Below, piece after piece: positions 52,266-62,824 of a DNA stretch of 64,000 bases. The DNA is from Phoebastria nigripes. Lineage: Eukaryota; Chordata; Aves; Procellariiformes; Diomedeidae. The notes under the pieces were generated by a model. That model was given only the letters and a program-made list of their open reading frames with translations, ran no database searches and was not told the DNA's origin. The number at the start of each line of letters is the position of its first letter. Positions within the stretch are counted from its first letter, which is position 1. The stretch is taken from the NCBI GenBank assembly GCA_035582835.1, contig JAYKAV010000966.1, forward strand, positions 358,520 to 422,519. The letters are read 5' to 3'. The position numbers and the translations under genes are program-made.

Positions 52266-52345
52266 GCCTTGTACCTTGTTGACCATGACCTTGCCTTGCT
52301 GACACTGACCTTGCCTTGCTGACCCCGACCTTGCCTTGCTGACCT
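52266..52345. repeat. 20-bp minisatellite (GACCNNGACCTTGCCTTGCT)
   Basis: Three consecutive 20-bp units lie at 52281-52300, 52301-52320 and 52321-52340. They differ only near the fourth to sixth bases, and partial units lie on both sides. The tract sits in a GC-richer, pyrimidine-rich segment (about 52190-52560) whose origin is not recognised; an old LTR or nonautonomous element is possible. Confidence 0.85.
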
Positions 52346-53544
52346 GACTTCCTGGCTTACCTTGGCCCTGCCTCACTACTATGGACTTGTCTGGCAATCA
52401 TTGGACTGTTGGCTGAACCTGGTTACATGGATGGACCTGTTTTTTTCTTCTCATTCAGGTGAGGCTGTGAGATGACTGCCCTTCTTGCCTTGCTGTCCCC
52501 TTGGCTTCTGTCTCAATTTCCCTTGTGAAGCAGCTCACTCCTGATGTTCTCTGATAAAAACAGCTTAAAATGATGAGCCAGCAACTTCAAGTGGGGACAA
52601 TCTGCCCTGAGACCCATGAAAAACTCTTTAAGTGGGTAGCTACTGTGTTACTACCTAGCACAGTCCTTCTGTGCTCGCCTCTGAAGGTCCTCTCCTTTTT
52701 CTACTGTATTTGCAGCAAGACCACCTCCAAGTTCTGAAAGCTTAATAAGCAACTGTTTCGCACAATCTTTTTTGCATCAAGGACCAGAGTAACATCAGGC
52801 AAAAAGCAGACTCCATATGATAACCAAGGAATAACAGGTCCACTTTCAACCAGTTAATTCCTTGAACAAGTGTTTCCTGTTTGTAAAGTGCCTCTGAAAG
52901 TTCTAAAACCATCAACAGGTAAAATTTTGCACCTTAATGTTTTAGACCTACTAAGGGCAGAAAATCACCTGCTAAGCGGTGATGCGCCTGGAAATTCACA
53001 AAAGGAGAAAGGACAGAGAAGAATTCAAGGTGAGCCATGTGACTAGGAGAAAGGCTATAGATCAAGGTCATTTTCTGGGGTGCCCTCCTTCCCCTCTTCT
53101 CATGAAAACACTTAGATAAAAGGATACCATGACTATCAATCAGTTTATGCTACCCACTAGATCATCAGATAGGACTATTGACCTGTATGTTTTATGTTGT
53201 AAAATCAATAAAAGAAAGAAATAAAATGGCAAGAAAAAGAAAAATAGCAGCATGAAAATCCAAGCTGCTGAGCATACTATTTCTCAGGCTATCTTTGTTT
53301 GTGTATTCACATTGAGTGATATAACATACTTCTCACAATTTCAACACAGATTAAAATTTCACGGGAAAACAATGTTCTCAAAAAATTTGTAGTCCTGACA
53401 TTTAGGAACTTCAGAGTAGATATTAAAGGAATACTGAACTTCAAATTACAGGTTCAACTTGCTGAATAGAACTGTTAGACAGAATATGGATGAATCACAC
53501 TCATCCTGGATATAATGGAAACAGGCATTTGCATGATGGTGATC

Positions 53545-53612
53545 ACTGACTTCAATGAAAGTACAGGCATTTACACCAGCTGAGTGCCCAGCCTTGACAC
53601 ATACCAAGATAC
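53545..53612 (-). repeat. Fossil of an unnamed ancient repeat ('GACTTCAATG...TTTACACCAGCTGA' type)
   Basis: The segment has CTGACTTCAATGAAAGTACA, then GGCATTTACACCAGCTGAGT. It appears to be the reverse-orientation relative of the 15838-15898 fragment. The strand is arbitrary because the family is not named here. Confidence 0.4.
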
Positions 53613-53835
53613 AGTAAACACAATTTCATATCTGGAGCCTTTGTGAGCATGGACCATGGTCCTGGTCCTCACCTGCAGAGCTGTGGGGATGCATCAGCTG
53701 AGAATCTCAGCCCATGTCTTTGGTCTGTGTACAACCCAAACTGGATTATACTTCTATATTTCTGGCAAATGACCCTTAATTTCCTAATCCTCTTAACTAT
53801 AACCATTGTGAATGGTTTCTATAGCGCTGCTAACT

Positions 53836-53872
53836 GAGGGCCTTATCCAGAAGCCTTTACTCATGCAGGGAT
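53836..53872 (+). repeat. Short fossil repeat ('GGGCCTTATCCAGAAGCC' type)
   Basis: GGGCCTTATCCAGAAGCCTT, then TACTCATGCAGGG, resembles the ends of old amniote MITE-like repeats with 'CCTGATCCTGCAAAGCCTTACTCATG'-like words. It is very short and so weak on its own. Confidence 0.3.
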
Positions 53873-55864
53873 AACAGATCTACTTCTGAGAATGAGGCAT
53901 AAAAACAGACTTCAGATGCAGGTCCAACATCAGACATTAAAGGGTATAATTTGTCATTTTTTACATTATTAAGAATATTTGTGCAAGATCTATAATTAAA
54001 ACTAAAAGAGATGTCTCCTCCTTTTGCCAGCAGCTGTGTTACATCAATTAAATGGGTAAATAAGATCTTTCCCCAGAGGGGATATCACGTGACCCTCTAT
54101 TGATTAAGACTGCAGTAGAACGTTATTTGCAATCTTATCGCATAATGGAAATCAGGAGGTAGCTGTCATGGTTTCAGAAGACAAATTGCCGCTATCTTAG
54201 ACAATTCATAGGCGTCTTTCCTTCTTGCTGCTCTTAATTCACAGTTAATGCATGTCTTACAAGGCTTAGTTTCTTAAATCAGTCTACGGCACTGTACTGA
54301 ACTCAAAACTGGGTGTAAGTCATAGTCTACATGGCATTATGATGGGTAATTAAAGTGACCGTTCCATCTATCATTACTTCAGAACTATGCATTATTAAAT
54401 AGGGTAANACAACTTCAAGAAAGGATGTGAAATTAAAAATAGACACCTCCCGCAACATGCATGATTGTTCCCAGGAAAGACAGGCCTGCCCCACCAGGCA
54501 CAGCTCCAGAGGTGCTCTCCATATAGAACATATTTAAGTCTTAGCTCAGTTTTGTGCACTTGATTTTCACAAGCAAAACATACGGCTGGAACAAGTCCAC
54601 TACTCTCAAACCTGTGCAGTAAGTGCAGCTAGGGATCAGGTTTGAGATTGTAATGAACACCTGACCACAACCCAGCAGATACTTTGCTCCTCCACTGAAC
54701 TGCAAATCCATCAATATGCCCTTCCTGGGAGAACCAGAGGGAAGGACAAAAATCGCCCTTTAAATGACTGAAACACTCTTTGCCAATTCGAGAAACCTTC
54801 AAAAAAAAAGCCAATCTTTCCTTATTTCTAATCAATCTCTCAGTTACAACAATTAGAAAACAAGTGCAACACTTTTCAAAATACGTAACAGCAATATTTA
54901 ACATTACCAGAATCTCCTCCACCAAAGTCAAAGAAATGGTCTTTAAGTAGTCTTTGGTGGTTGTGAAGTTGTAGGACATAAGGCAAGATTTCTGAATGGA
55001 AGGAACGAGTCTGAATAACAGTGGGCAGTAGGACAGTAATAGATTCAGACAAAAGTTATAGTTGTTCTGTGTGTAGAAAAAAGTGCTCAACTTACCATCA
55101 TCTGTTTGCCATTGCACAGGATTAAAAATTTGATGTCTGCTGCCTNATTTGTTCCAGCTAAGTTGATTGATTAGAATGATTGATTCATCTTCCCATCTAA
55201 CTTAGCAAGTTTAAAAGTGGCAGGTTTACTTTTCCATTATTTATAATGTCAGAGCTTAATAAAGTACATGGAAGGAAATGCCAGTAGAACTGTTATCCAA
55301 AAGTAATCTCTCACAAAGTGATAACAAAGTCTGGAAAAAAATATCACCTTGTAAAAAATATGGAGGAGGTTAAGATTTCAAGGAAACCAAAGATGTTTCA
55401 GTACACTTCATTTGGCTAGACATGCACATCAATAGCACTAGATTATTACTGGCATATCTTCCTATTTAGGGAAATTATCTGGTCCTCCTACAAATGGATT
55501 TGTGTTTAAACCTTATATTTCATTCTCCTGGAAATTTGGGAAATCAATCTCAACCTAGTCTTGATGAGCATAAATGCTCAATATGGAGCAAATGTGAGTA
55601 GTAAAAAAATAAGGATACAAATCCCTAAAGAATTAAAATGTGCTCTGGTTGCTCAGAACTTCAAAAGAGGCATTTGGCACCTTAAATTAGGGTCTGCAAT
55701 CACTTCACTGCTCTTTTTTTTTTTTTCCTTTGCTTTGAAAGGGCAAACCAGTCATTTCAGATTTCTGAATCTGAAATTTTCTTTTTTGAAGATAACACAA
55801 CACAATCACCTCACTTATTTCATTGTGCTTGAAATTTAAAAGAATGATAGAAAATGTTCCTTAC

Positions 55865-56374
55865 CTTAAAAAGTCTTAAAATATTTGCGACCATAATGGA
55901 CACAGAACTTGCTGCAGCACCTATCACACCTGATATCTTGTCTGGCTTAGTGAAAATAGGTGGGTCACCATTAGCACACTTCACATCTGAACCATCTTTT
56001 TCAATCAATGCTTGCACAAATGTTAAGGATTGCTCCAATGCATAAGTGTCCCTGGAACACGTATCAAGGATCCGGACACCTAAGGTGATATTGGCAAGAA
56101 GATCAGGGTCTTTATTAATCTGATCAATTGCATACAGCATTGCCTCTAGTCTGTGGATCCCCTTCTCCTTCTTGAGCTCCCCACAAGGCACCCCTCTATC
56201 CCCTTTTGCATGGACGGGGAACAGTCCTCCCAAGATGATGTCCCCATCCAGTCGGATGGAGTGGGCATATTCCTGGCCGTGAGTTCTTTGCATCAGGGTG
56301 AGTATCCAGTAGAATTTGGCCGTTAACAGGAAGAAACAATGGCAGGAAACCAATTGTTTTCCTTCGTATACCAT
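55865..56374 (-). CDS. GRM8: GRM8 first coding exon (metabotropic glutamate receptor 8, residues 1-170)
   Basis: GRM8 is a group III metabotropic glutamate receptor, a class C G-protein-coupled receptor of presynaptic membranes that couples to Gi/o and lowers cAMP. This exon encodes 170 of about 908 residues. Residues 1 to about 33 form a signal peptide with hydrophobic core [15 protein letters not shown]. The Venus-flytrap domain follows, with [19 protein letters not shown] at 43-61. Lys71 and Ser156 fall where group III receptors contact glutamate. Cys64 and Cys106 are conserved, and N95-I-T is a glycosylation sequon. The text matches recalled vertebrate GRM8 nearly throughout, with most changes in the signal peptide; GRM4 and GRM7 differ more. 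The start ATG at 56374 has A at -3 and G at +4, and an in-frame TAG lies 31 codons upstream with no ATG between. The exon ends in phase 0 at AAG|GTAAGG; the frame runs 14 more codons into the intron before a stop. No frameshift is present. Confidence 0.96.
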
Positions 56375-56500
56375 TTTCTCTGAAGATGTTGTTGCTATCC
56401 AGTACCCAGATTTTCTTCTTGCTAAAGGATGAGGTTGACCATTTGAAGCTGCACTTTTTGGAGGCTACCATCAGTGCCCAGTAAGTAATATAGAACCATG
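56375..56500 (-). other. GRM8: GRM8 5' leader next to the start codon, with possible splice acceptors and uORFs
   Basis: This is the transcribed or intronic sequence just upstream of the GRM8 ATG. Two plausible 3' splice sites are visible on the minus strand. One ends in GGTAG at 56465. The other follows a better pyrimidine stretch ending CCTTTAG at 56422. Upstream ATGs lie at 56499 (25 codons, stop at 56422), 56471 (91 codons, out of frame, overlapping the GRM8 start and ending at 56196) and 56442 (6 codons, same stop as the first). Which of these are in the mRNA depends on the acceptor used, which cannot be settled from genomic sequence alone. Confidence 0.55.
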
Positions 56501-56719
56501 TGGTAGGTAGAAAAAGGATCTCAGCAGAAGTACATAAAACGTGTTTTACAAAAAATGTCCACTGATGTCATGGGTTGATCAGCTTTTCTGAGAGGCGGTT
56601 TTCAATTGCTCTTAATTGATGGTGAAGTGTAGGGTAGTATGTCTGATCCTGATGCTAAGAGGAGGTCAGTAGCTTATGTCCTTGTATTTTGCCCTGCAGC
56701 TGAGGTACTTCTGGGGAAG

Positions 56720-56772
<53 letters not shown>
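56720..56772. repeat. Poly(A) tract, 53 A (poly(T) on the GRM8 strand)
   Basis: A run of 53 A lies 346 bp upstream of the GRM8 start codon in gene orientation, where it reads T53. Such a tract is expected to be unstable in length. It produces poly-Lys and poly-Phe frames that are not genes. Confidence 0.95.
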
Positions 56773-56773
<1 letters not shown>

Positions 56774-57504
56774 AACAGTGAGAAATACCATTTAGTTCAG
56801 CAGTTTTATACCTGTCACACAGTGTATTTACTTTTAAATACGAGTTAAATAGCCTAGGTTTTACTTTCGATATTCTGTAAGGGAGTAATTCTTGGCCTTC
56901 TGTGAATTTGAACACCTGGCTGCACTGTACTACAAGCCGGGAAATTGATGATACCAGCAGAGCAAAAGCCAAATCAGGGGAACTAAACTTAGCTTGGTGT
57001 TCAGATTCTGACCAGTAATTCGTATTTACCTTCACATTGCACAGCATCCAGAAACAGATTTGATCCATAACACATTGTATTTTCTGTTTTGCTGTATCAT
57101 TCTGTTCCAGCCTACAGAAGTGCAATAACTACTTACACTCTCACTCATGGAGAGGTTCCATTTATGACAATGGAGTAATCAGGGCTCCTGAATTCAAGTA
57201 CACTCTTCAGCCGCTGCAGTACAAGCACATTCAATTCATTTGGATATTAAACTGATTATTTCTCCAGTGGAATTCACTTTTTTTCTGGGCTTACTGTATA
57301 TCTAAAATGCCTTCCAGATAATTTCTATCACTAAATTACTTTTATGAAAAGGTAGCTGATTTCTTAAGCAAAAAGAGCACAATGTATTCTGTTAGGAAAC
57401 CAGCTGAACATCCAGTATTCCCTTTCCGACATTTTACTTGAGCTGAGGTCCAGCATTAGCAAGGTCTCTATTCTCTGCTTGCATTTGGACCACATTAAAT
57501 AGGA

Positions 57505-57575
57505 AAAATGTTGTGCCCGCACTGACATCTGCAGAAGTCCCACTGATTTTAATGAGATCAGGATTTCAGCCTACA
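57505..57575 (+). repeat. Fossil of an unnamed ancient repeat upstream of the GRM8 coding exon
   Basis: GCAGAAGTCCCACTGATTTT, then AATGAGATCAGGATTTCAGCC, is a degraded form of the widespread 'CCCATTGACTTCAATGGGATCAGGATTTCA' repeat text of birds and reptiles. Confidence 0.4.
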
Positions 57576-57996
57576 TTTCTAAACACCTGACTGACTGTTA
57601 TAAATACCTCCTAATGGCCCCCACTTTAATTCTCAAGTGAGTGGCATTTATTTATTTCAACATTTAACAAAATCACACATGCCTGAATAAATTTTTAGAC
57701 CTCTGAGGAGAAGAGAGAGACAATTAATTTTACCTAATACTAGATAGGCACACTGTGGGCGACTGCATCTGAACCAGTCTCTGAAGGCACCTGTTATAGG
57801 CTATGGAGAGCAGTGGACATCCTGGGGTGTAATTCACCTGATCCTGTTCTTTAAAAAAGTTTTATTTATTATGAAATTGATCACATTGAACAAGTGCCTA
57901 CCTCACTGCCTATACAAAAAATCCAGGCAACAGGCTCATCTGTAGATATGTACTTTGTCCCTAGTGATCAGACTGGTTCCTACCAAAAATACGATC

Positions 57997-58042
57997 AAAT
58001 TAGAAGACAATTATAGACAAAATTAGAAGACAGTTATAGACA
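57997..58042. repeat. 23-bp direct tandem duplication
   Basis: ATTAGAAGACAATTATAGAC plus AAA is repeated once with two or three changes (ATTAGAAGACAGTTATAGAC). It looks like a simple two-copy duplication. Confidence 0.85.
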
Positions 58043-59970
58043 ACTATACTGTTTTTCAAAGACATTTTGAATTATTTTCCACAAGATTTTTATATGTTAT
58101 GTGGTAACAAAACTCAAAATGTGGTTTGATAATGCTTTAAATTGATCATCCTCTTCTTACATTTATTTTGTTACATGTTTTTCCCCAAATGATAATACTA
58201 AGCTCGCAAAAGCTGAAGAAGAAGATTCGTGATGGAAAGTCTTCTATTGAATGTGAAGGTATCTCACTGTGATTTGGTAACAGAGTAACGACTTGAAAAT
58301 GAAACATGTTTAATGGGTGTGAATAAAATCACTGCAATTGAGAACAGCAGCACACAAGACTTTCAGTGCCTCTTAACATTTAATTTTGCTTGAATTTGGC
58401 TCGGGGTTGAATTTAAATGAAACAAAGTCTGTACTGGTTTATGTGATAATCCCATCGTTCTCCTTTGGCTTCCTTTGGGCACATAGTTTACAAATCTGAT
58501 CAGGCTTCAGCCCCATGAGCCAAACTCAGACTCAGTCACAAACGGAAGAACTTGACTAACGTCACTGTGAGTTGATCCAGCCCTATGGGATGTTTCTTAT
58601 ATGGCCCACGCTATAGAGAAAAGATTGTATTCACTATTAACGAGCCACAACTGTCTGTTGTCTTGATTGCCTTAGTAGAAAAACACAGTTAAGGTTTAAA
58701 TTAGTAAAGAGTAAAAGTTGTAGCTAGACCTAAAATAGACGCAGGGGCAATTTCCTTTCTGGTTCCACAATGAACAACCAACTCACTAGTCTATGCATGT
58801 ATGTACAACCCATACAGGGAGCAATTCTCTGAGGCGATAAAAGATAAGACTGCTCTTATTTAACATTGTACAGAGAACAAGAAAGCACCACTGAAAAAGT
58901 GAAAATATTCGTGAAGGAAAGAAATGCTACTTTTTCTCTTGCTCAGCCTCAGGTCAATTCCTTACAGCCAAAGAATGCTCAGAAATTAAATCAACTGCCA
59001 GTCTTTGCACAAACAAATCATGATGAATTCAACTATTGCAACCCAAATTCCAACAACAATGGAGAAGCTACAGTGAGCCAAATATCTTCAGACCAATACC
59101 TTATCTGGAACTGACTGAAAGTCAAATTAATTGATAATAATCATTTTTCAACATTATAGTCTACATAAGCATTAATTGCTCTGCCTCAGCTTTCATGTTT
59201 TCCTGGAAAAGCATGTTTCTTTGCTGCAAATGTCCACAGTTTGTCTGTAAAACAGAAATAAAATTTTAAAATGTTCTTTTTAAAAATTTAAGACCTTTTA
59301 GTCTTTTTTTATGTTACCTGAGAAATAAAAGCTTCTATTACACTGCCTAATTTATTCATGCCACACTCTTTTTAATATATTGATTAATATTAACTTTCAC
59401 AGAATGTTGTAAGCCTGTGTAGCTAAGCAGAAAGCATCTGATCTAAATGAATTCCATTTTTATCAATGAATTTTAGTGAAAAATCATGGGCCTCTGGGCT
59501 ATAAAGCCTGAATGAACTTTCCTCATGTGCAGAGATTTCATTCGAAGTAAAATGCTGTCCTCTTCCAATTGACCATAAAAGTTTGAATCAATGCAAATAC
59601 ATTCTCGATTTGCCAGATCCCCCACTGTAGTAGTTGGTGTTCACTAGAAACATGACTTCAGAGTAGAAATTCATACATTTCCCCAGCACAGTCCAAGAGT
59701 AAATGCACCACAGAGCCTCTCTTCCAGTCACCTTGGAATACATGCTTCTCTTGGGTTTAATTCATTAAATATATCTGGCATTATCAGAACATATTTCTAT
59801 TTTTAAAGTGAGTATTTTAGCACAAATCTCCATTGTTCTGCTAGAATATATATTTATTTTTAAATCTAAGGAGGCAGAGTACTGCAAGACAGGGGACATG
59901 GAAACTTCTGCATGTAGTGTCTGGTTCTGAAATTACTTCCTTCATAAAATCACTCAGCTTTTTGAGATAT

Positions 59971-60002
59971 GTGGTACTCAAAGGTGGGTACTTTGGTACC
60001 AC
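59971..60002. other. Hairpin-forming inverted repeat
   Basis: GTGGTACTCAAAG and CTTTGGTACCAC pair over 12 bases with one bulged base and a 7-base loop. No terminator or RNA gene context is visible. Confidence 0.7.
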
Positions 60003-61833
60003 GTTGCCAGAGTCAGTGCATCAGCATGTGCCTGGACTGGTCACTGTTCCAACCACAGACTCATTGCACTGAGAGATGAGCTCATTACAGGAGTTCTTTA
60101 TGTTAATGAAAAGGTCTAAATAATGAACTGAGAGTGACAGATAAATACTTAAATAAACATAGGCAATGTCTCTATTTTGGTAACAAGGTTCCTGAAAGAG
60201 CCATCTTCAGCTGGCACTGAAGTCATGGCTGAAATCAGATAGAAAGATTCAATATGTTCACCTGGAAATATTGTTTAAAAAGATCTCACAATTACAGACA
60301 GCTGCAGGAGCAAGGAGTACTCTCCGCAGCATAAGCAGGAAAACATGTTCACTGAACTTCATGGAACATTTTTTAATTGACATTGCCAGCCAGGCACACA
60401 TGAACCCTTTACTGAGGGACAAAAAAAGCTATTTAGTTGGGGGAAAAAACATCTGAGAAAAAGTATTTAACATTTTGTTTGCAGCCAAAAAATTCATTTG
60501 TCATTGCATTTGAAGCACAGTTGGAACTGGACTAAAATAAAATGAAACCAATATTCTGTGAACTAGAAAAGGAGGAGTTTTAGGGTAAAAACCCATTTCT
60601 ACTTTCACAAAATGTCAGATTGTCCAGTCAATGCAAAACTGATCTGGTTTTACTGAATGAAAACAAAATAACAGCATCTTCCATTATGAAGCTCTGAGGA
60701 GAAAAAAAATTGCAAAAATGTGATTATTTTGACCTTTTATTACTGATATGTTACTTCTGAACTATCAAATAAGAATTATCTTGCCAACATTCATTTTAGT
60801 GTTCATAAAAGTTGCCTCTTTCTCCTGCACAGCATTCAGTGATGAACAAATAGCTGAATTTCCACACAGAGCAGGTAAAGTGTTGCCACCTGCCTACAGT
60901 AAACTGTCACATATAGAAGATTAATGGGTTTTGCTGACAACAGAAGGGAGTTTGGAAGACCTTAGGCCTTGACATCGCAACTCCTAACTTGCAGGAGAAT
61001 TCTTCACTACTGTAAGTATCTACCTCAGCTCTTCTGTAATGATTTGCTGTGCCACTGCCACAGAGGTAACCTTTACACAATAATCAGGACTTCAAGGCAA
61101 GTCACCCTCAGCATCTCGTTTACAGGAACTATTTCTTCCTAGTGCACCGTGAGAGAAATGTCTCCACTCAGTCTGATCAGCCTCTTTTCAAATACCCCAG
61201 AGCACCTGCCTTCACTTTCTACCCTGCAAATATCCATTTTCCAAACAAGCTACCCTGCTGAAAACCAGCACAGGTCCTTCTGCCAGGGTGAGACTAATAG
61301 GAGCTTACAATTTTTAAAAATGAAACAGCATCAAATATTTTTCTCTGCCCTTGCCTGGTCTCACAGCTGAATAAACCCCATCAATATTAACACCTCTAGA
61401 GTTAGTTTCACCTCTGGTCTGGCAAGTGATGATCGAGGAGATTTTCCCAGGCAGCCTAGGAGAGCTTTCTCTGTTATTTTTGTTCTCATTTTACCCTCTT
61501 CCCACCGGACTCCCGCTCCCCAGCCGGCACAGCTGGGTTCAGAGTAAGCGCTGGTAGCACAGCCCAGTGCCTTGCGAGAAGGGCTGTGCCCCGAGAAACG
61601 CAGCCGCCCGCCGAAATCGTCCCGGGGCATCCTGCAGGAAAGCCCCCCCGTGTCCGCGCCCGACCCCGGCAGCGGCCCCAGCGAGCGGCCGCGTCCCCCG
61701 GGCGCCCAGGTCGCGGCGAGCCCCGCACCGCATCCCGCGCTCCGCACCCTGAGCATCGCACGCCAGTGCGTTCCGCACAGCACTCCGCACCCCGCGCACC
61801 GCACCCGCGCATCCCGCGAATCTCACCCCGCGC

Positions 61834-61940
61834 ACCGCACCCGCGCACCCCTCCCAGCACTCCGCACCGCACCCGCGCACCCCTCCCAGCACTCCGCACC
61901 GCACCCCGCGCATCCCGCCCAGCACTCCGCACCGCGCTCT
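61834..61940. repeat. 32-bp CpG-rich minisatellite inside the CpG island
   Basis: At least three head-to-tail copies of a 32-33 bp unit start at 61834, 61866, 61898 and 61931 (last partial). Each begins ACCGCAC and ends CAGCACTCCGC. A more degenerate version extends left to about 61770. The minus strand has repeated G runs (GGGAGGGG, then GGG 5 nt away), so G-rich secondary structure is possible. Open frames across it, rich in Arg, Pro, His and Ala on the plus strand and Gly, Cys and Arg on the minus strand, are products of the repeat. Confidence 0.85.
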
Positions 61941-62782
61941 GGCCGCCCCCTCCCCGCCCGGCTCCGGCGCGCACCGCCGGGAGCAAACAGCCGGCCACGC
62001 ACCGGCTTTCCGTGAGGCTCCTCCGTGCTTTCCCGGCTGCCTTTAGGCTCCTAATGCATCCCGGCACCTTTCTCGGCCCGAGGAAGGGCTAGCGCAGCCT
62101 GCCCGGCTCCGGCCGGCCCCGCCCGGCGGAGGGGCCCGGGGAGCGCCCCCGGGGCTGGGCGAGCCGCCTCTCCCCGCGCAACTCCACGACCATCGCCCAT
62201 CACCGCGGTGTTTCTCCCTTGAAGGGAGCCCCCTATTGTTCTCCACTTCACTTAGCCGAGCTATTTATTATTATTTTTTTCCTCTTCCCAGGCTCATCCC
62301 TACCCCAGCTGGCGTCTGTTGTTGAGGGATTCCGGCACAGACTTGGCGCGGCTCCCCCCGGGGCCTCGCTCCTTCCAATTAGCGGCCGTAGGACGGGTTT
62401 AGACTGCCTCACCCCGCGGCCTTGCAGCCGAGGCGGTCCGTGCGCGGCCGGCGGCGGGCACATGCGGATCTCCCGGGGCCGGAGCCGAGGCTCCGGCGGT
62501 CCCCTCCGAGCCCTGATCCCCGGCAGGGAGCACGGCTCCTCCGCCAGCGGCGATTCAAAACCAAGCGTCGCCTTTTGTTCACAGCCACCGGTGATTCCTT
62601 CCTCTCCTTGCATCAACTGGTCAGCTTTAATGTGCTTCTCTTCCCCCCCAACGAAAACCCAAGTCTCTTTTAATGAATCCCCGGTCCCAGAGGTCAGAAG
62701 CTTGCAAACTCCAAAATGCCAACGCCGGATTTGCATGCACTTTGGGTCGCTGATCGATTTTTATTACTTGAGTTGCGTTTTT

Positions 62783-62824
62783 TGGGTTTGGTTTGTTTTT
62801 TGGTTTTTTGTTTTTTTTTTTTAC
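62783..62824. repeat. T/G low-complexity tract (TTTGG/T-rich) interrupting the CpG island
   Basis: Runs of T broken by GG pairs end in a run of 12 T at about 62810-62821. This is a simple low-complexity tract; it produces the poly-Phe stretch in the long plus-strand frame crossing the island. Confidence 0.7.

Larger units (their letters stand above)
1..55864 (-). other. GRM8: Beginning of the GRM8 intron following the first coding exon
   Basis: Everything left of the donor at 55864 is intronic to GRM8 in this reading. The next coding segment of GRM8, which should continue from LRLFK with an IPQISYAST-like sequence, does not occur among the translations of this window. The intron therefore exceeds 55.8 kb, which agrees with the very large intron at this point in mammalian GRM8. 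No nested protein-coding gene, tRNA or rRNA was recognised. Individual repeats and patches are listed separately. Confidence 0.85.
51891..55864. other. Intronic stretch next to the GRM8 donor
   Basis: It contains the 20-bp minisatellite and its unusual GC-richer surroundings (52190-52700) and fossil repeats at 53545 and 53836. A 162-codon minus-strand frame at 54629-55117 is not recognisable and lies about 750 bp downstream of the exon. Nothing else stands out. Confidence 0.6.
56501..61499. other. Probable GRM8 intron between the upstream noncoding exon and the first coding exon
   Basis: AT-rich, without recognisable coding sequence. It holds the 53-A tract, the fossil repeat at 57505, a 23-bp duplication at 57997 and the hairpin at 59971. 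The 82-codon Asn/Gln-rich plus-strand frame at 58866-59114 matches nothing I know. The intron status depends on the CpG island being the GRM8 promoter. Confidence 0.5.

Noticed and set aside
55820..55864. Continuation of the GRM8 frame past LRLFK for 14 codons
   Set aside because: It follows a strong GTAAGG donor at the position where GRM8 exons are spliced, and the residues do not match the receptor.
1..55864. miR-592, which in mammals lies in a GRM8 intron
   Set aside because: A reading for its mature sequence and complement found no match in this window. It may lie further downstream in the intron, beyond the window. This was a visual search and could miss a diverged copy.
56477..56490. 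GTAAGT donor-like sequence on the plus strand beside the GRM8 exon
   Set aside because: Wrong strand for GRM8 and no plus-strand exon is recognisable.
56639..57125. Frames with poly-Lys or poly-Phe
   Set aside because: They only read through the 53-A tract.
61361..62092. Several overlapping open frames on both strands at 61.4-62.1 kb
   Set aside because: They translate the 32-bp minisatellite in different frames (Arg/Pro/His or Gly/Cys/Arg repeats); they are not genes.
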